Source of the DNA: Collimonas sp. OK242
GTDB lineage: Bacteria; Pseudomonadota; Gammaproteobacteria; Burkholderiales; Burkholderiaceae_D
DNA: 64,000 nucleotides
Direction: 5' to 3'
NCBI RefSeq assembly: GCF_900107095.1
Contig: NZ_FNOR01000013.1
Coordinates: 1 to 64,000 of the forward strand
Within the stretch, counting starts at the first letter, position 1. Every line of letters begins with the position of its first letter. The translations under genes and the position numbers were made by a program. Below, piece after piece: positions 17,287 through 26,152 of this stretch. The notes beneath the pieces were generated by a model. That model was not told the origin of the DNA, made no database searches, and worked only from the letters and a program-made list of their open reading frames with translations.

Positions 17287-18513
17287 TCATGGTCGTTGCG
17301 CTTGCATCGTCTGCTCAACCATCTCGACCCGCGCCGCATGGATGGCCTCGGGTATCCGTTGCGGCTGCTGCTGGAACATGCCGGCGATGACGCCGGCGTT
17401 GACCGATTGCGCTGCCTGCAACGCCGCCAGCAGATAGGCGAATTGCGGATAGGGACGTCCCGCGTACCCGGTCCTGCCACGATAATCACACTCGGCGGCG
17501 CGCAGCATATCGATAAATCGCTGTGGTTTGCGAAAGGCATCGCACCGCCCCAGCAAATTCACTATGGTGTTCGCGCGCAGCTCGAATGCGCGGCCGACAT
17601 TGCCGTGCTCACGCGCGGTCATGAGCGCCAGGTCGCGCGCCTCGCCCGGCACTTTGAGGCGCTGGCAAACCCGTTCCACCAATTCCACGCCATACCCCTC
17701 GTGACCGTGATGGCTAGGCCAGTCGGCGGCCGGCGTGACGCCCTTGCCCAGATCGTGCATCAGTGCCGCGAAGCGCACCGGCAAGGCGTAGTTTTCACGT
17801 GCAGCGGTATCCACCACCATCATCACGTGCACGCCGGTATCGATTTCCGGATGATATTTTTCTGGTTGCGGTATGCCCCACAGGACATCCAGCTCAGGCA
17901 GGATGCGCGCCAGCGCACCGCAGGCGCGCAAGACATCAAACATGCGCGACGGCTGCGCTTCCATCAGACCGCGCGCCAATTCCTGCCACACGCGCTCCGG
18001 CACCAGCGCATCGACTTCGCCGGCGGCGACCATGCGCTGCATCAAGGCATTGGTCTGCGGCGCCACCGTGAAGTCGGTAAAGCGCGCGGCAAACCGGGCT
18101 ACGCGCAAGATGCGTACCGGGTCTTCGGCGAAAGCCTCGGAGACATGGCGAAATACGCGGTCCTGCAGATCCTGCCGGCCGTTAAACGGATCTGCCACAG
18201 TGCCGTCGTCGGCGCGCGCGATGGCGTTGATCGTCAAGTCGCGGCGCACCAGATCTTGTTCCAGAGTGACGTCGGGATCCGTATGAAACACAAAGCCCTT
18301 GTAGCCCGGCGCAGTTTTACGTTCGGTGCGCGCCAGCGCATATTCCTCGTGCGTGTCAGGATGCAGGAACACCGGGAAGTCCTTGCCGACCGGCCGGAAA
18401 CCTTGCGCCAGCATGTCTTCCGGCGTAGCGCCGACCACCACGTAATCACGGTCTTTTACGGGTAACCCGAGCAACTCGTCGCGTACCGCGCCGCCAACCT
18501 CAAAAACTTTCAT
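17287..18513 (-). CDS. cca: Multifunctional CCA-adding tRNA nucleotidyltransferase
   Basis: 408 aa. The enzyme adds or repairs the 3' CCA end of tRNAs. GGAVRDELLG (7-16) is the nucleotidyltransferase motif and DRDYVV supplies the carboxylates. The C-terminal HD domain (ALMHDLGKG) gives 2',3'-cyclic phosphodiesterase and phosphatase activity, as in the class II enzyme of gamma- and betaproteobacteria. Full length. The neighbour on the same strand, a GNAT gene, starts 36 bases beyond the stop. Confidence 0.95.
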   Translation of the reverse strand: MKVFEVGGAVRDELLGLPVKDRDYVVVGATPEDMLAQGFRPVGKDFPVFLHPDTHEEYALARTERKTAPGYKGFVFHTDPDVTLEQDLVRRDLTINAIARADDGTVADPFNGRQDLQDRVFRHVSEAFAEDPVRILRVARFAARFTDFTVAPQTNALMQRMVAAGEVDALVPERVWQELARGLMEAQPSRMFDVLRACGALARILPELDVLWGIPQPEKYHPEIDTGVHVMMVVDTAARENYALPVRFAALMHDLGKGVTPAADWPSHHGHEGYGVELVERVCQRLKVPGEARDLALMTAREHGNVGRAFELRANTIVNLLGRCDAFRKPQRFIDMLRAAECDYRGRTGYAGRPYPQFAYLLAALQAAQSVNAGVIAGMFQQQPQRIPEAIHAARVEMVEQTMQAQRP

Positions 18514-18544
18514 GGCTGTGATTGAACCTGCTTAGTCTGGCAAT

Positions 18545-19255
18545 TTAATCTGGTAACACTTCAGTTTCCGCCAACGCCTCGCGTATCCAGCGCGCCACGG
18601 CGGGATGCGCCTGGACCCGTTCGGCATAAGCTTGCAAGGCTGGCGCCAGCGATACCCCGTAACTGCGGAAACGCATCACCACCGGCGCAAAATAAGCATC
18701 GGCAATCGAAAAGGCGCCAAACAAGAATTGATGATGGCCGAATTCGGATAAACAGCTTTCCCAGATTTCGATCACCCTGGCGATGTCAGCCTGGGCGCCG
18801 GCAGTACGGCCCTGGCCCGGCTTGTGCGCGCGGATATCCATCGGCATTGCCGAACGCAGGGAGGCGAAACCGGCATGCATTTCAGCGCATATCGAACGGG
18901 CAGTGGCGCGCGCCATGGAGTCTTGCGGCCACATGCCCAGATCGGGGAACTGCTCGGCCAGATATTCGCAAATGGCCAGCGAATCCCAGATCGGCCTGTC
19001 GCTTACCAACAGAATCGGCACCCGGCCGCTGGCCGAATAGCGTCCGATCTGGTTCGCGGTATCCGCTTGCCGCAGCAGGATCTTGTGCTCCTTGAAGGGA
19101 ATCCCGAATGCCGTCATCGCCACCCACGGCCGCATCGACCAGGAAGAATAATTCTTGTTGGCGATCACCAGTATCAAGCCATCTGCCCCAGCTTTTTGCA
19201 AAGCGGCGGACAGGCTGGGATCAAGTTCTGTGGTTTGCATGGGTGCGCCTAGCAT
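18545..19255 (-). CDS. Glutathione S-transferase family protein
   Basis: 236 aa. It has a thioredoxin-like N-terminal domain (NYSSWSMRPWVAM, with a SxSxR motif that typically holds glutathione, and RVPIL followed by DSLAICEYLAEQFP) and an all-helical C-terminal domain. GSTs conjugate glutathione to electrophiles or reduce peroxides; this subgroup is poorly defined. The first ATG at 19255 has GCGGAC upstream; the in-frame ATG at 19240 is also possible. Followed on the same strand by cca, 32 bases from its start. Confidence 0.85.
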   Translation of the reverse strand: MLGAPMQTTELDPSLSAALQKAGADGLILVIANKNYSSWSMRPWVAMTAFGIPFKEHKILLRQADTANQIGRYSASGRVPILLVSDRPIWDSLAICEYLAEQFPDLGMWPQDSMARATARSICAEMHAGFASLRSAMPMDIRAHKPGQGRTAGAQADIARVIEIWESCLSEFGHHQFLFGAFSIADAYFAPVVMRFRSYGVSLAPALQAYAERVQAHPAVARWIREALAETEVLPD

Positions 19256-19297
19256 GTGTCCGCCTATTCAACTCCGGATGTCAACATTTTTGCGATA

Positions 19298-21292
19298 TCA
19301 AGGCAGCGCCGATTCGACGAAACCCTTGGGCGCGACCGTGCCCAGCCGCGCCTTCAAGGACTGCGGCTTGCCTTCGAACAGGGCTGCATAGTAAGTTGCG
19401 TTGGACAGTACATTTTTTACATAGCCGCGGGTTTCGTTAAACGGAATCGACTCCGCAAAAACCGCGCCTTCAACTGTGCCCGGCAAGGTCGAACGCCAGG
19501 CGCGCGGCCGGCCAGGGCCGGCATTGTAGGCGGCCGAGGCCAGCGCTTGCGAGCCGTCCAGATCGGATAACACCATGCTCAGATAATTGGTGCCCAGCAG
19601 GATATTGGTATTCACATCGGATATCTGGTCGTTGGTAAAACCGTTCAAGCCGATTTTCTTTGCGACCCAGCGTGCTGTCGTCGGCATCACCTGCATCAAG
19701 CCGCTGGCGCCGACGTCCGAGCGCGCACTTCTGATGAAGCGCGACTCTTGCCGGATCACGCCATATACCCATGCCATATCAAGCCCCAGATTTTGCGTAT
19801 TGGCGGTCATGACGTCACGATGAGGAGACGGGAAGCGCTGGTTGAAATCGACTTCGACCTTGGTACGGTCGGAAGTATTCACCATGCGGTCGAGGACATT
19901 GTTTTGGCGCGCGAATTCGGCCGCCGTCAGCAATTGACGATCGGTCATTGTGCGCAATTCCCAGTTCCATTCGCGCACGCCTTCAAAGCGCAGATTCATG
20001 TCAAAAAACCGCAGCGCACGACGGAAGCCCTGGTTATTTGTCATCGGAGCCAGTTCGGCCGGGCTGAACGCTTGCGTGGAGGAAACCGCGATGATTTTCT
20101 GTCCTAATTCTTCCAGCGCCAGTTGACCATAGAAATTGGTCTGGTCGGCGATCGACTGGAATTGCTGCTGCGCTTGCTCAGACTTTCCTTCCGACTGATC
20201 GGCCCGCCCCATCCAGTAGATCCAGGTCGGATCGCTGCGTAACGCCGCCGGCATTGCCAGGATAGCGCTACGGACCAGCTTCCAGTCGCCGGCGCGCAAG
20301 GCAGAACGGACCCGCCACTGATAAGCATCCGTCGACAACGGCGTATTGCCCGCATTACCTTTGACCTGGCGCCAATAATCGATGGCCTGCGGTTCCAGCT
20401 TGAGCGCCGACTGCAGCGCTATCTGCGCCCATGCCAGGGATCGTTCGGAGGATGTCAATTGATCCGCGGATGCGTTCAGCGCGTCGGCCGCCCTGCCTGT
20501 ATCGTTTTTGGCTACCCGCCCCAAGGCAATGATGAATAACTCATGGTTGTCCCGGCTGGTTCCCGGACCGCGTGCAACCATCAGGGCGTATTTTTCGATG
20601 GCCTGCGCCACCTGGGAGTCGTCAGCGTCGATATACGGCGTCATGCGGCGCGCGACGCCGCCAAACCCTGCCTCTACCGCTTGCCGGATCTGGAACCAGA
20701 CATCATCCGCGGTGAACTGGCCATTTTGCGCCAGCGTGCCAATCAGACCGGTGCAACCCTGGCCGAAATCCTTCGGCGTGGTCAGCAAGGCACGCGCCTC
20801 CGCGGCGACATTCTGGCCTTTCAACGCAGCCGAGGTCAGCGCGTAGCATTTCAATTGCGTATCGTCGTCGAGTACGAATTTCGGATATTGTTCGTCGAAA
20901 GTGCTCCAGTCGCCGGCCTTGCCCAACTCCAGCAGCCAGTCGTTGCGCAGGCGGTCGGCAATGGCGCTGCCATCGTAACGCGCCAGATATTCGCGAATCT
21001 CAGATTGCGGAGCAACCAGGTCTTTGATCAAGGGCTTTAAGCGGTAATAATCGACATACGAAGGAATGTCATAATCACTTAAAGTGGAAGCCAGCAGCGC
21101 TGCCTTATCCGTATTGTTCGCACGTGCGGCATCGCGCAAGGCCAGGAAAGCATCGTCCTGACTGGCGTAACTGGCGGGAGCGGCTCCGGTGGCGGCATTA
21201 TTGGAGCGCTTTTGAGCATAAGCTGCACCTGTCATCACGGCGGAAGAAGCCACAGCGACGGCGATCACAGCAAGCCATTTCTTTTTAAACAT
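19298..21292 (-). CDS. slt: Soluble lytic murein transglycosylase
   Basis: 664 aa. The product carries a signal peptide (MFKKKWLAVIAVAVASSAVMTG, ending AYAQK). A long alpha-superhelical (TPR-like) domain fills most of the middle. The C-terminal SLT domain has the catalytic glutamate in VIRQESRF, then GLMQVMPTTA and AYNAGPGR. It cleaves peptidoglycan glycan strands with 1,6-anhydro ring formation in the periplasm. The frame is open to 21514, but that reaches into the opposite gene and lacks a signal peptide; 21292 is therefore chosen. Confidence 0.92.
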   Translation of the reverse strand: MFKKKWLAVIAVAVASSAVMTGAAYAQKRSNNAATGAAPASYASQDDAFLALRDAARANNTDKAALLASTLSDYDIPSYVDYYRLKPLIKDLVAPQSEIREYLARYDGSAIADRLRNDWLLELGKAGDWSTFDEQYPKFVLDDDTQLKCYALTSAALKGQNVAAEARALLTTPKDFGQGCTGLIGTLAQNGQFTADDVWFQIRQAVEAGFGGVARRMTPYIDADDSQVAQAIEKYALMVARGPGTSRDNHELFIIALGRVAKNDTGRAADALNASADQLTSSERSLAWAQIALQSALKLEPQAIDYWRQVKGNAGNTPLSTDAYQWRVRSALRAGDWKLVRSAILAMPAALRSDPTWIYWMGRADQSEGKSEQAQQQFQSIADQTNFYGQLALEELGQKIIAVSSTQAFSPAELAPMTNNQGFRRALRFFDMNLRFEGVREWNWELRTMTDRQLLTAAEFARQNNVLDRMVNTSDRTKVEVDFNQRFPSPHRDVMTANTQNLGLDMAWVYGVIRQESRFIRSARSDVGASGLMQVMPTTARWVAKKIGLNGFTNDQISDVNTNILLGTNYLSMVLSDLDGSQALASAAYNAGPGRPRAWRSTLPGTVEGAVFAESIPFNETRGYVKNVLSNATYYAALFEGKPQSLKARLGTVAPKGFVESALP

Positions 21293-21323
21293 GTAACTGC
21301 CAACCTTAATTTTACGAAAGCGG

Positions 21324-21923
21324 ATGATGATGTCTAGCATAGCATGTGATGCCAGTGATGCAACGCCAGGCGCGGACAAAACGCTGCTGCGGCGTAGCTT
21401 GCTGGCGACACGCAAGTCGATCAGCCCGGCCTGCCGCCAGGATTGGGACGCAGAGCTTGGGCGGCGGGTAATCGCCTGGGCCACGCTGTGGACCGATACA
21501 CATCCGGACGGCACGCTCGGCGTCTACTGGCCGATCCGCGGCGAACCGGATCTGCGCCCGGCCTATGCCGAACTGGCGGCGCGCGGCATGCGGCTGGCAT
21601 TGCCGGTAGTGGTCGACAGTGATAGCCCGTTGCGCTTTGTCGGCTGGAATCCGGGTGAGGCCATGGTCAAGGATGGATTCGGTGTCGCCATACCGGCCAG
21701 CGATGTAGCGGCCACACCGCAGGCCCTGTTGATTCCCTGCGTCGGCTTCAACATGCACAAAGTACGGCTGGGTTACGGCGGAGGATTTTATGACCGGACG
21801 CTGGCGCCGTCGCCGCGTCCGCAGGCAATTGGCATTGCCTATGCCTGCGGGCTGGCCGAATTTGACGGCGCAGCGCATGATGTCGCGCTGGATGCCATCA
21901 TTACCGAAACAGTGAATTTATAG
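21324..21923 (+). CDS. 5-formyltetrahydrofolate cyclo-ligase
   Basis: 199 aa. The enzyme converts 5-formyl-THF to 5,10-methenyl-THF with ATP and so returns stored folate to one-carbon metabolism. The C-terminal motifs LIPCVGFN and RLGYGGGFYDR are diagnostic; the N-terminal KTLLRRSLLATR supports it. The gene converges with metF, which also acts on folate, and its 3' end overlaps metF's by six bases. In many proteobacteria 6S RNA sits near this gene; only about 30 bases separate it from slt here, so no 6S RNA is present. Confidence 0.93.
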   Translation: MMMSSIACDASDATPGADKTLLRRSLLATRKSISPACRQDWDAELGRRVIAWATLWTDTHPDGTLGVYWPIRGEPDLRPAYAELAARGMRLALPVVVDSDSPLRFVGWNPGEAMVKDGFGVAIPASDVAATPQALLIPCVGFNMHKVRLGYGGGFYDRTLAPSPRPQAIGIAYACGLAEFDGAAHDVALDAIITETVNL

Positions 21924-22760
21924 CTTGAGGCGCTGCCAGATCGCGATAGTCGCAGCCGATTGATTCAGAGTGTAGAAATGCAAACCGGGCGCACCGCCTG
22001 CCAGCAGGCGCTCGCAAAGCTGGGTCACCACGTCCAGGCCGAAGGCGCGGATCGAATCCGTGTCGTCGCCGTAGCTGGCGAGCTTGAGGCGAATCCAGCG
22101 CGGGATCTCGGTGCCGCACATATCTGAAAAACGCATCAACTGCGAATAATTGGTGATCGGCATGATGCCGGCGATCACCGGTATGGTCGCACCCAGTTTT
22201 TGCGCTTCTTCGACAAAGCGGAAATAAGCATCCGCATTGTAGAAATATTGCGTAATGGCGCCGTTGGCGCCGGCTTTCACCTTGCTGACATAACGCTGCA
22301 CATCGTCTTGCGGCGATTTGGCTTGCGGATGCATTTCAGGATAGGCCGCAACTTCGATATGAAACCAGTCGCCGGTTTCAGCGCGGATGAATTCCACCAG
22401 CTCATTGGCATAGCGGAATTCGCCGGAAGAAATATCCATCGCGCCGTAACCGCTGGGCAAATCGCCGCGCAATGCAACCAGGTGCTTGATGCCGTTATCC
22501 TTGTACTGCGTCAGAATCGAACGCAGCGATTCGCGCGAACTGCCCAGGCACGACAGATGCGGCGCCGCCTCATGGCCTTCGCGGCGGATCTCGAGCACGG
22601 TGTCCAGCGTACCCTTCTGGGTCGAACCGCCGGCGCCGAAGGTGACTGAAAAATACTTGGGGTGCAACTCAGCCAGTTTGGCACGCGTCACCCGCAATTT
22701 TTCTGCGCCTTCAGGGGTCTTGGGCGGGAAAAATTCAATGCTGAAATTCTTTTTTGCCAT
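21918..22760 (-). CDS. metF: 5,10-methylenetetrahydrofolate reductase MetF
   Basis: 280 aa. MetF reduces methylene-THF to 5-methyl-THF, the methyl donor for methionine synthase, using NADH and FAD. The N-terminus IEFFPPKTPEGAEKL and the internal FGAGGST and ITQYFYNAD segments are family hallmarks. The ATG at 22760 is preferred to a GTG at 22772 because MetF proteins begin close to FSIEFFPPK. It is the third gene of an ahcY-holin-metF operon with an SAH riboswitch at its head. Confidence 0.95.
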   Translation of the reverse strand: MAKKNFSIEFFPPKTPEGAEKLRVTRAKLAELHPKYFSVTFGAGGSTQKGTLDTVLEIRREGHEAAPHLSCLGSSRESLRSILTQYKDNGIKHLVALRGDLPSGYGAMDISSGEFRYANELVEFIRAETGDWFHIEVAAYPEMHPQAKSPQDDVQRYVSKVKAGANGAITQYFYNADAYFRFVEEAQKLGATIPVIAGIMPITNYSQLMRFSDMCGTEIPRWIRLKLASYGDDTDSIRAFGLDVVTQLCERLLAGGAPGLHFYTLNQSAATIAIWQRLKL

Positions 22761-22780
22761 TTTCTGTATCACTCAATCAT

Positions 22781-23125
22781 TCAATTTTTCTTCAACAGCA
22801 AAGTAGAGAGTGCCCACGAAACAATGCTGTACAAGATAGCGCCGCCAACCGCCGACCAGAAACTGGCCACGTAGAATCCGCTCACCAGGTGCGACACCAG
22901 CCAGAACATCAGGCCGTTGATGATGAAGATGAACAAGCCCAGCGTCAGTAAAGTTGCCGGCAAAGTCAGCAGCAGCAGGATCGGACGAATCAGGGTATTG
23001 ACGAAACCCAGCACCAGCGCCGCAATCAGCGCCGCACCGAAACTGGCAAACTGCACCGAGTGCATCAAATACGGCACCGCCAGCAAGGCCAGGGTGTTGA
23101 TCAGCCAGGTAATCAGTAAACGCAT
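22781..23125 (-). CDS. Small phage-holin-family-4-like membrane protein
   Basis: 114 aa with four hydrophobic segments and little else, typical of Phage_holin_4_2 domain proteins (MRLLITWLINTLALLAVPYL at the N-terminus). The function of these chromosomal proteins is unknown; lysis is not implied. GAGGAA upstream of the ATG at 23125 decides the start. It lies between ahcY and metF on the same strand, 20 bases from metF, so it is co-transcribed with the methyl-cycle genes. Confidence 0.85.
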   Translation of the reverse strand: MRLLITWLINTLALLAVPYLMHSVQFASFGAALIAALVLGFVNTLIRPILLLLTLPATLLTLGLFIFIINGLMFWLVSHLVSGFYVASFWSAVGGAILYSIVSWALSTLLLKKN

Positions 23126-23200
23126 CGTGTGTTCCTCTTGGTGATGAAAGAACTGCGGTCGGCACATATATATGTATACGCACCGATCGCAGCCTCGCGA

Positions 23201-24652
23201 TTAGTAGCGGTAGTGTTCCGGCTTATACGGACCGGTTTGCTTGACGCCGATATAAGCGGCCTGCTCTTCGGTCAATACCGACAACTGCGCATTGAGTTTT
23301 TTCAACTGCAGGCGCGCGACTTTTTCGTCCAGGTGTTTTGGCAAGGTGTACACGCCGACCGGATAGGCTTTCGTGTTCACGAACAATTCGATCTGAGCGA
23401 TGGTCTGGTTGGCGAACGAAGAACTCATCACGTACGACGGATGGCCGGTACCGCAACCCAGGTTAACCAGGCGCCCTTCCGCCAGCAGGATGATGCGTTT
23501 GCCGTCCGGGAAAATGACGTGGTCGACTTGCGGCTTGATGTTTTCCCAAGTGTACTGCTTCAACGCGGCGACTTCGATTTCGTTATCGAAGTGACCGATG
23601 TTGCAGACGATTGCCTGGTCTTTCATTTTTTGCATGTGAGCGTGGGTGATCACATGGTAGTTGCCGGTGCAGGTGACGAAGATGTCGCCATGTTCAGCGG
23701 CGTACTCCATGGTCACTACCCGGTAACCTTCCATCGCCGCCTGCAAGGCGCAGATCGGATCGACTTCGGTTACCCAGACTTGCGCCGACAATGCGCGCAT
23801 GGCTTGCGCCGAACCCTTGCCGACGTCGCCATAACCTGCGATCACGGCAACCTTGCCGGCGATCATGACGTCGGTGGCGCGCTTGATGCCGTCGACCAGC
23901 GATTCGCGGCAACCGTACAGATTGTCGAATTTGGATTTGGTGACGGAGTCGTTGACGTTAATTGCCGGGAACGCCAGCTTGCCTTCCTTGTGCATCTGGT
24001 ACAGGCGATGTACGCCGGTAGTGGTTTCTTCGGTCACGCCCTTGATCTGGGCCAGGCGCGTCGAATACCAGTTGGGCGCCGTCGCCAGCTTTTTCTTGAT
24101 CGCGTTGAACAGGCAGATCTCTTCTTCGGAGCCTGGATTGTTCAAGACCGAAATGTCTTTTTCTGCACGGGTGCCGAGGTGCAGCAACAGTGTTGCGTCG
24201 CCGCCGTCATCCAGGATCATGTTGGCTTGCCCGTCAGCTTGGGAACCCGGCCATTCGAAAATGCGGTGCGTGAAATCCCAGTAATCGTCCAGCGACTCGC
24301 CCTTGAAGGCGAACACTGGCGTGCCGGCGGCGGCAATCGCGGCGGCGGCGTGGTCCTGGGTCGAATAGATATTGCAGGATGCCCAGCGTACCTTGGCGCC
24401 CAAGGCTTCCAGTGTCTGGATCAGCACCGCGGTCTGGATCGTCATGTGGATCGAACCGGTAATGCGTGCGCCTTTGAGCGGTTGCGCGGCGGCGAATTCT
24501 TCGCGGATCGCCATCAGGCCCGGCATTTCGGTTTCGGCGATCTTGATTTCCTTGTCGCCCCAGGCGGACAAGCTGATATCGGCAACCACGTAATCGTGGC
24601 TAGTGGAAGTTGTCGAGGAATGTGTAGATGCGTTCATGACTGCGGCGTTCAT
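23201..24652 (-). CDS. ahcY: S-adenosylhomocysteine hydrolase
   Basis: 483 aa. AhcY splits SAH to adenosine and homocysteine, preventing product inhibition of methyltransferases. The NAD-binding loop [18 protein letters not shown] is clear, as is the C-terminal YKPEHYRY end. An AGGAGG ribosome site is five bases upstream of the ATG at 24652, so this start is preferred over the GTG immediately before it. First gene of the ahcY-holin-metF operon; expression is probably switched on by SAH through the riboswitch in its leader. Confidence 0.97.
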   Translation of the reverse strand: MNAAVMNASTHSSTTSTSHDYVVADISLSAWGDKEIKIAETEMPGLMAIREEFAAAQPLKGARITGSIHMTIQTAVLIQTLEALGAKVRWASCNIYSTQDHAAAAIAAAGTPVFAFKGESLDDYWDFTHRIFEWPGSQADGQANMILDDGGDATLLLHLGTRAEKDISVLNNPGSEEEICLFNAIKKKLATAPNWYSTRLAQIKGVTEETTTGVHRLYQMHKEGKLAFPAINVNDSVTKSKFDNLYGCRESLVDGIKRATDVMIAGKVAVIAGYGDVGKGSAQAMRALSAQVWVTEVDPICALQAAMEGYRVVTMEYAAEHGDIFVTCTGNYHVITHAHMQKMKDQAIVCNIGHFDNEIEVAALKQYTWENIKPQVDHVIFPDGKRIILLAEGRLVNLGCGTGHPSYVMSSSFANQTIAQIELFVNTKAYPVGVYTLPKHLDEKVARLQLKKLNAQLSVLTEEQAAYIGVKQTGPYKPEHYRY

Positions 24653-24683
24653 CACGCCCTCCTTTCGTTAGAAAAAAAGTAAC

Positions 24684-24748
24684 GTGAGCGCAGTTGCAAA
24701 ATGACTGTACCAAGCCTGGCAGACCATGTCTGTCGCAACGCTCCTTGG
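24684..24748 (-). promoter_or_regulatory. S-adenosylhomocysteine (SAH) riboswitch
   Basis: On the minus strand the leader reads CCAAGGAGCGTTGC, a central arm, then CCAGGCTTGG, and further on GCAACTGCGCTCACG. P1 pairs 24744-24748 with 24710-24714. The pseudoknot pairs GAGCG/GCGTTGC (24735-24743) with GCAAC and CGCTC at 24686-24697. This matches the SAH riboswitch consensus known from beta- and gammaproteobacteria, where it sits before ahcY and is an ON switch. The AGGAGG site follows it by about 20 bases. Confidence 0.93.
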
Positions 24749-24783
24749 ATACGAGCCGCTATTTTAAAGCAAAACGGCAGATT

Positions 24784-24797
24784 TTCGGCTAGCCGAA
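24784..24797. promoter_or_regulatory. Perfect palindrome upstream of the ahcY leader
   Basis: TTCGGCTAGCCGAA is a perfect 14-bp palindrome. On the minus strand a TAAAAT -10-like hexamer (24764-24769) lies below it, so the palindrome falls near the -35 position and could be a regulator site for the ahcY operon, or a terminator remnant for the neighbouring gene. Confidence 0.4.
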
Positions 24798-24841
24798 GCA
24801 CATATTCCGCTTATCTCGATTGACGAATAACCGGCCGGCCC

Positions 24842-25987
24842 TCAGACCCAGCCCATTTCGTGCAACTCGCTCTTGATATAAGCATAGTAAATCGGCGCGG
24901 CTACCAACCCGGGCAAACCGAAAGCCGCCTCGGCCAGGACCATCATCAGCAGCAACTCCCAGCTGCGGGCGTTGATTTGCGAACCGACAATCCGCGCATT
25001 GAGAAAATATTCCAGCTTGTGTATCAGCACCAGGAACACCAGCGCCGCCAATGCCACGTAGACCGATACCGAGAGGGCCACCATGACGATTAGCGTGTTG
25101 GAAATCAAGTTGCCGATCACCGGCAGCAAACCCGCCAGAAAAGTGACGATGATCATGGTCTTGGTCAATGGCAGGTGGACGCCGCCGAGCCGCAGCACCA
25201 CCAGCAGGAAGATCGCCGTCAATATCGTATTCAACAGAGAAATCTTGATCTGGGCGAACACCACGCGATGAAAAGCGTCTGCCAGCAGACGCGCCCGTCC
25301 CAGCAATTCGCCGGCCAGCGGCTGCAGCAGCGGCATGGGGTGGGCCGCGTTCAGCGCCACCATGGCGCCCAGCACCATGCCTACCAACACATGCACGAAT
25401 ACCTGTACCGCCTCCTTGCCTGCCAGTTGCACTTCGCCGCTATGGGATTGCAGCCAGTCGCTCATGATTTGCCGGATTTCTTCGATGTCGTCGGGCAGGT
25501 ATTGCTGCAGCCAGGCCGGCAGTTGGGTACGCGCCTGGTCCACCACCACCAATAATTGGGATTGCAGCACTTGCAGGCGATCGGGACCGCCGTGGAAGAA
25601 TGCAACCAATCCGAAAATGATCAGCGTCAACAGCCCGATAATAATCGCCGACAGAAACACCACGGAAATCAGATGGGCCCGCTCGCTGGTCAGCCGCCGC
25701 TGCACAAATGGGGTCAATGTGCGAACCAGTTCATACACCAGCAGACCGGCCAGCAGCGCCGTCAGCATGTGCAGGCTCATCACCAGGAACAGCGCGGCTA
25801 ACGCCACCAGCCAGGCCGCCAGGCGAAAGCGTGGCAAGACGGTGATCACCGGACGCGACTGACCAGGATCGGATAGCGCTTCGGGAGCGGACTCAAAAGC
25901 GGATTCAGAAGCAGATTTGGGGGCGGAGGCCATGTAGGGGACTTGGTTAAATCGGGCGCAATACATCGAGTGTTGCCGCGGGATCAT
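24842..25987 (-). CDS. AI-2E family transporter (TqsA/PerM-like)
   Basis: 381 aa. Seven to eight transmembrane helices, beginning with LAAWLVALAALFLVMSLHML, and the family's conserved end with GLPGLVAAPIYYAY. The name comes from an E. coli member reported to export autoinducer-2; other members carry ions or small solutes, so the substrate here is open. The N-terminus is uncertain: ATGs at 25987 and 25933 both lack a good ribosome site, and the latter gives 363 aa, closer to the usual size. Confidence 0.82.
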   Translation of the reverse strand: MIPRQHSMYCARFNQVPYMASAPKSASESAFESAPEALSDPGQSRPVITVLPRFRLAAWLVALAALFLVMSLHMLTALLAGLLVYELVRTLTPFVQRRLTSERAHLISVVFLSAIIIGLLTLIIFGLVAFFHGGPDRLQVLQSQLLVVVDQARTQLPAWLQQYLPDDIEEIRQIMSDWLQSHSGEVQLAGKEAVQVFVHVLVGMVLGAMVALNAAHPMPLLQPLAGELLGRARLLADAFHRVVFAQIKISLLNTILTAIFLLVVLRLGGVHLPLTKTMIIVTFLAGLLPVIGNLISNTLIVMVALSVSVYVALAALVFLVLIHKLEYFLNARIVGSQINARSWELLLMMVLAEAAFGLPGLVAAPIYYAYIKSELHEMGWV

Positions 25988-26064
25988 TCTTTTAGGGAGT
26001 CACTGAAGTGGTCAGTGTAGCAAGTCGTTACCATCGTGCAAAGCACGATTCTGGCATCGCCGGT

Positions 26065-26108
26065 GATTTGGCTTGATTTGGCTTGATTTGGCTTGATTTG
26101 GCTTGATT
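26065..26108. repeat. Short tandem repeat, 10-bp unit
   Basis: Four exact copies of GATTTGGCTT (26065-26104) are followed by a partial copy (GATT). It lies just beyond the metK terminator, between it and the AI-2E gene. A repeat of this type can change copy number by slippage; no function is apparent. Confidence 0.9.
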
Positions 26109-26109
26109 A

Positions 26110-26143
26110 GGGCCTGGCAGGGAAGCACATCCCTGCCAGGCCT
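26110..26143 (-). terminator. Hairpin downstream of metK
   Basis: GGCCTGGCAGGGA (26111-26123) pairs perfectly with TCCCTGCCAGGCC (26130-26142) around a six-base loop. It directly follows metK. There is no T run on the minus strand, so it may act as a processing or stability element as well. Confidence 0.75.
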
Positions 26144-26152
26144 GCACGGTAA

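Noticed and set aside
21293-21323. 6S RNA beside the 5-formyl-THF cyclo-ligase gene
   Set aside because: Only about 30 bases separate the neighbouring genes, far less than the 180 bases needed.
23129-24682. 517-codon frame opposite ahcY
   Set aside because: It is the complement shadow of ahcY and would also cover the riboswitch; the antisense product matches nothing.
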